The translations under genes were made by a program, and so were the position numbers. A DNA stretch of 7,256 nt from a bacterium UBA4883 (GTDB lineage Bacteria > Bacillota > Clostridia > Oscillospirales > Acutalibacteraceae): positions 2,633 to 9,888 of the forward strand of contig DHDF01000094.1 of the NCBI GenBank assembly GCA_002399225.1. The letters are read 5' to 3'. Positions within the stretch are counted from its first letter, which is position 1. The number at the start of each line of letters is the position of its first letter. This document shows positions 5,979-7,256 of the stretch, piece by piece. The notes beneath the pieces are model-generated. The model searched no databases, was not told the DNA's origin, and saw nothing but the letters and a program-made list of their open reading frames with translations.

Positions 5979-6248
5979 TTGCTGCCCTACCAGCATTGCG
6001 GATATTCTCAGGGGTGGGGAGTGCCGGTCCGACCGCCTCACCGTGTGCTGCTCCAGCATCTTTATGGGATTCCGTCCCTGCGGCGGACAATGAAAGAAAT
6101 CGAAATGAATATCGCGTACCGGTACATGCTGAATGAACAGCTGCCGCATTTCTCCACGGTAAGCTACAATTTCAGGCACCGGTTTACGGAGCAGACCGCG
6201 GAGCAGGTGTTTTCCTGGATTCTGGAGGAGGCGAACCGCGCAGGGTGA
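5979..6248 (+). pseudogene. IS1182-type transposase, N-terminal fragment (degenerate)
   Basis: A plus-strand frame ending at TGA 6246-6248 reads through the N-terminal DUF772-like block of IS1182-family transposases: LLQHLYGIPSLRRTMKEIEM, then NIAYRYML, PHFSTVSYNFRHRF and EQVFSWILEEA. These are strong family hallmarks. Homology is clear from about 6030 to 6245, and codons before that look scrambled. Full proteins are about 450-550 residues; here only about 75 recognisable residues remain, no ATG or ribosome binding site begins the frame, and the catalytic DDE part is absent. It is a dead remnant left by insertion and deletion, lying between the operon leader and a ferredoxin remnant on the opposite strand. 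Confidence 0.75.
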
Positions 6249-6286
6249 CAAACCTACCCACAGCATTCCGTACGTTGCTTTGTTTC

Positions 6287-6312
6287 AAAAAACCCGGCCG
6301 TTCACCGGCGGC
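6287..6312 (-). terminator. Candidate intrinsic terminator after the EFR1-type remnant
   Basis: On the minus strand, two CCG blocks (6311-6306) pair with two CGG blocks (6300-6298 and 6296-6294) around a GTGAA loop with one bulged C, followed by G and six T (6292-6287). The stop codon of the ferredoxin gene lies in the loop and stem. Confidence 0.4.
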
Positions 6313-6973
6313 TATGATCTGCCTTTACATTTGGATTGACATACTGTCCGTGGTTTCGGGTCTTGCTTCCATACTGGATCGCGAACTTCGGGCAACGGTG
6401 CAGGCACCCGAGACAGAGCGTACACTTTTCTTTGATCCATACCGGCCTGCCATTCTGCATCCCGATCGCCTCGACCGGGCATTTTTTCGCACAGAGCCCA
6501 CACCCGATGCAGGTATCCTCCACCGTAAAATGCTTTGTCTCCCGCGCCTTTTCATATTGCGGATAGAAGAATTTGACCGCAAACGGGGGCACTTTCCGGC
6601 GGCTAAAATCCCCGGGGAGCTCCCGCTCGATCTTTTCGGTCGCTTCCGCAATCTGCTTCTCGGCTTCGCGATTGATTTTCGCGATTTTTTCTTTGTCGGT
6701 CAGGTCAAAAATCGGCGTCCACGTATCCGGCATCCGTACGCTGAACCTGCCGTTCAAGGACAACCCCTTTGGTTTCAAAAGCGCATTGACCATACGGCCG
6801 ACCTGCCCGGTTGTGGTTCCGAATGTCGCCACATGGTAAAAGTAGTGACGGTTTGAATCCGGAATCCGCAATTCCAGTTTTTCAAGAAACCAGCGGACAA
6901 TGGAAGGCAGCCCCCAGAAATAGGTCGGCGTAACGAACCCGACCTTTTCATCCTCTTTTACTTCAAAGGAGAA
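6302..6973 (-). pseudogene. EFR1-type flavodoxin/2x[4Fe-4S] ferredoxin, N-terminus lost
   Basis: The open frame reads 223 codons from 6973 to TGA at 6302. Upstream it is blocked by an in-frame TAA at 6974-6976. Residues 1-60 are the later part of a flavodoxin-like domain (EKVGFVTPTYFWGLPSIV, then YHVATFGTTTGQ). A charged linker (about 90-135) leads to two ferredoxin clusters: Cys155-158-161-165 (CIGCGLCAKKCP) and Cys184-187-190-194 (CTLCLGCLHRCP), each CxxCxxCxxxCP. Such proteins normally begin with a short beta-strand and an FSGTGNS-type FMN loop about 40-50 residues earlier. That part is missing, and upstream sequence belongs to unrelated fragments. An internal TTG at 6871 could start translation but has no ribosome binding site and would drop more of the flavodoxin fold. 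Probably a pseudogene; both Fe-S clusters are intact, so decay is recent or a ferredoxin fragment is still made. Confidence 0.75.
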
Positions 6974-6976
6974 TTA

Positions 6977-7024
6977 TTCCCTGCCAAACCCGGAAGACGA
7001 ACCGGTTATCACTGCAATGGCTTT
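6977..7024 (-). pseudogene. Short-chain dehydrogenase N-terminal micro-fragment
   Basis: The minus strand encodes KAIAVITGSSSGFGRE, which matches the first beta-strand and TGxxxGxG dinucleotide-binding loop of short-chain dehydrogenases, and then hits TAA at 6974-6976. It is in the same frame as the EFR1-type remnant but has no start codon. It probably reflects a deletion that joined the head of a dehydrogenase gene to the tail of the ferredoxin gene. Only 16 codons support it. Confidence 0.45.
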
Positions 7025-7131
7025 CCATATTCTTTTGCAAGTCCCCGCCGGGTGGCTCCGGCTTTATGTCTCGCTACAATCTCATCTATGATTGCCTGCG
7101 GTGTATTCCGTGCCCCTTTTTCTCCGGACAT
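7009..7131 (-). pseudogene. 40-residue HTH-like fragment, probable 5' end of a transposase orfA-type gene
   Basis: ATG at 7131 has a perfect AGGAGG (7139-7144) 7 nt upstream, so this was a real gene start. The frame reads MSGEKGARNTPQ, then IIDEIVARHKAGATRRGLAKEYG, and stops at TGA 7009-7011. The pattern (a helix, HKAG, then LAKEYG) resembles the first helices of the small HTH proteins encoded by orfA of IS3-type elements, which normally continue for another 50-80 residues. The frame ends where dehydrogenase-like sequence begins (about 7024), so truncation at a deletion junction is likely. A very short intact gene cannot be excluded. Confidence 0.5.
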
Positions 7132-7136
7132 AGGAA

Positions 7137-7173
7137 GACCTCCTGTCGTATTTTCATTCTACGGCAGAAGGTC
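7137..7173 (-). promoter_or_regulatory. Hairpin that sequesters the ribosome binding site of the 40-residue fragment
   Basis: Two 14-nt arms (7137-7150 and 7160-7173) form 12 Watson-Crick pairs, one G-U pair and one C-A mismatch in the minus-strand RNA, around a 9-nt loop. The AGGAGG at 7139-7144 is buried in the 3' arm. Insertion elements use such hairpins to block translation from read-through transcripts; that role here is inference. Confidence 0.5.
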
Positions 7174-7256
7174 CCTTTTGTCATTGTCTGTTTTTCACGG
7201 ACCTATGCATGATGACCGAGGCCTTTTGTATGTCCAGCCCGCTGCCGGCGTCCACA

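Noticed and set aside
6245..6856. Plus-strand open frame (203 codons) opposite the ferredoxin remnant
   Set aside because: The minus strand encodes two clear CxxCxxCxxxCP clusters; the plus frame shows no recognisable motif.
7182..7255. Possible IS110-type transposase N-terminus at the right edge (minus strand, AGSGLDIQKASVIM)
   Set aside because: About 14 residues vaguely recall the GLDIHK motif, but the frame is cut by the window edge and stops at once. Too short to call.

Overview
The window looks like a chromosomal segment from a Gram-positive anaerobe of the class Clostridia, perhaps Oscillospiraceae-like. The grounds are canonical AGGAGG ribosome binding sites, a lipoprotein-type solute-binding protein, a flavodoxin/2x[4Fe-4S] protein of the EFR1 type, and IS1182-type transposase debris. 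The genus is inference.

Region 1 (33-5730, all on the minus strand) is a compact seven-gene operon. In transcription order it encodes: ATPase 1, permease 1, ATPase 2, permease 2, a lipoprotein solute-binding protein, a nitrilase-superfamily amidase with the full Glu-Lys-Glu-Cys catalytic set, and an unrecognised 79-residue protein. Gaps are 15-43 nt and one junction overlaps by 13 nt. The transporter belongs to the NitT/TauT (SsuABC-like) family but has two different ATPases and two different permeases with a single binding protein. This suggests one heteromeric importer that brings in a small nitrogen compound, which the amidase then hydrolyses in the cytoplasm to ammonia plus an acid.

The two halves are asymmetric. 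ATPase 1 has Gln in place of the Walker B catalytic Glu and Asn in place of the H-loop His, whereas ATPase 2 is canonical. Permease 2 has Arg in place of the conserved EAA-loop Gly, whereas permease 1 is canonical.

Region 2 (5731-5978) is an AT-rich leader/intergenic stretch. It holds a strong terminator-like hairpin facing the operon (nine-T tail), a perfect 11-bp-arm palindrome with a second T-tail, and candidate promoters in both directions.

Region 3 (5979-7256) is a patchwork of gene remnants: a truncated IS1182-type transposase, an EFR1-type ferredoxin that has lost its N-terminus, about 16 codons of a short-chain dehydrogenase N-terminus, and the start of a small HTH-like, transposase-style ORF. 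That ORF's strong ribosome binding site is locked in a hairpin. It appears to be a site of repeated insertion and deletion next to the metabolic operon.
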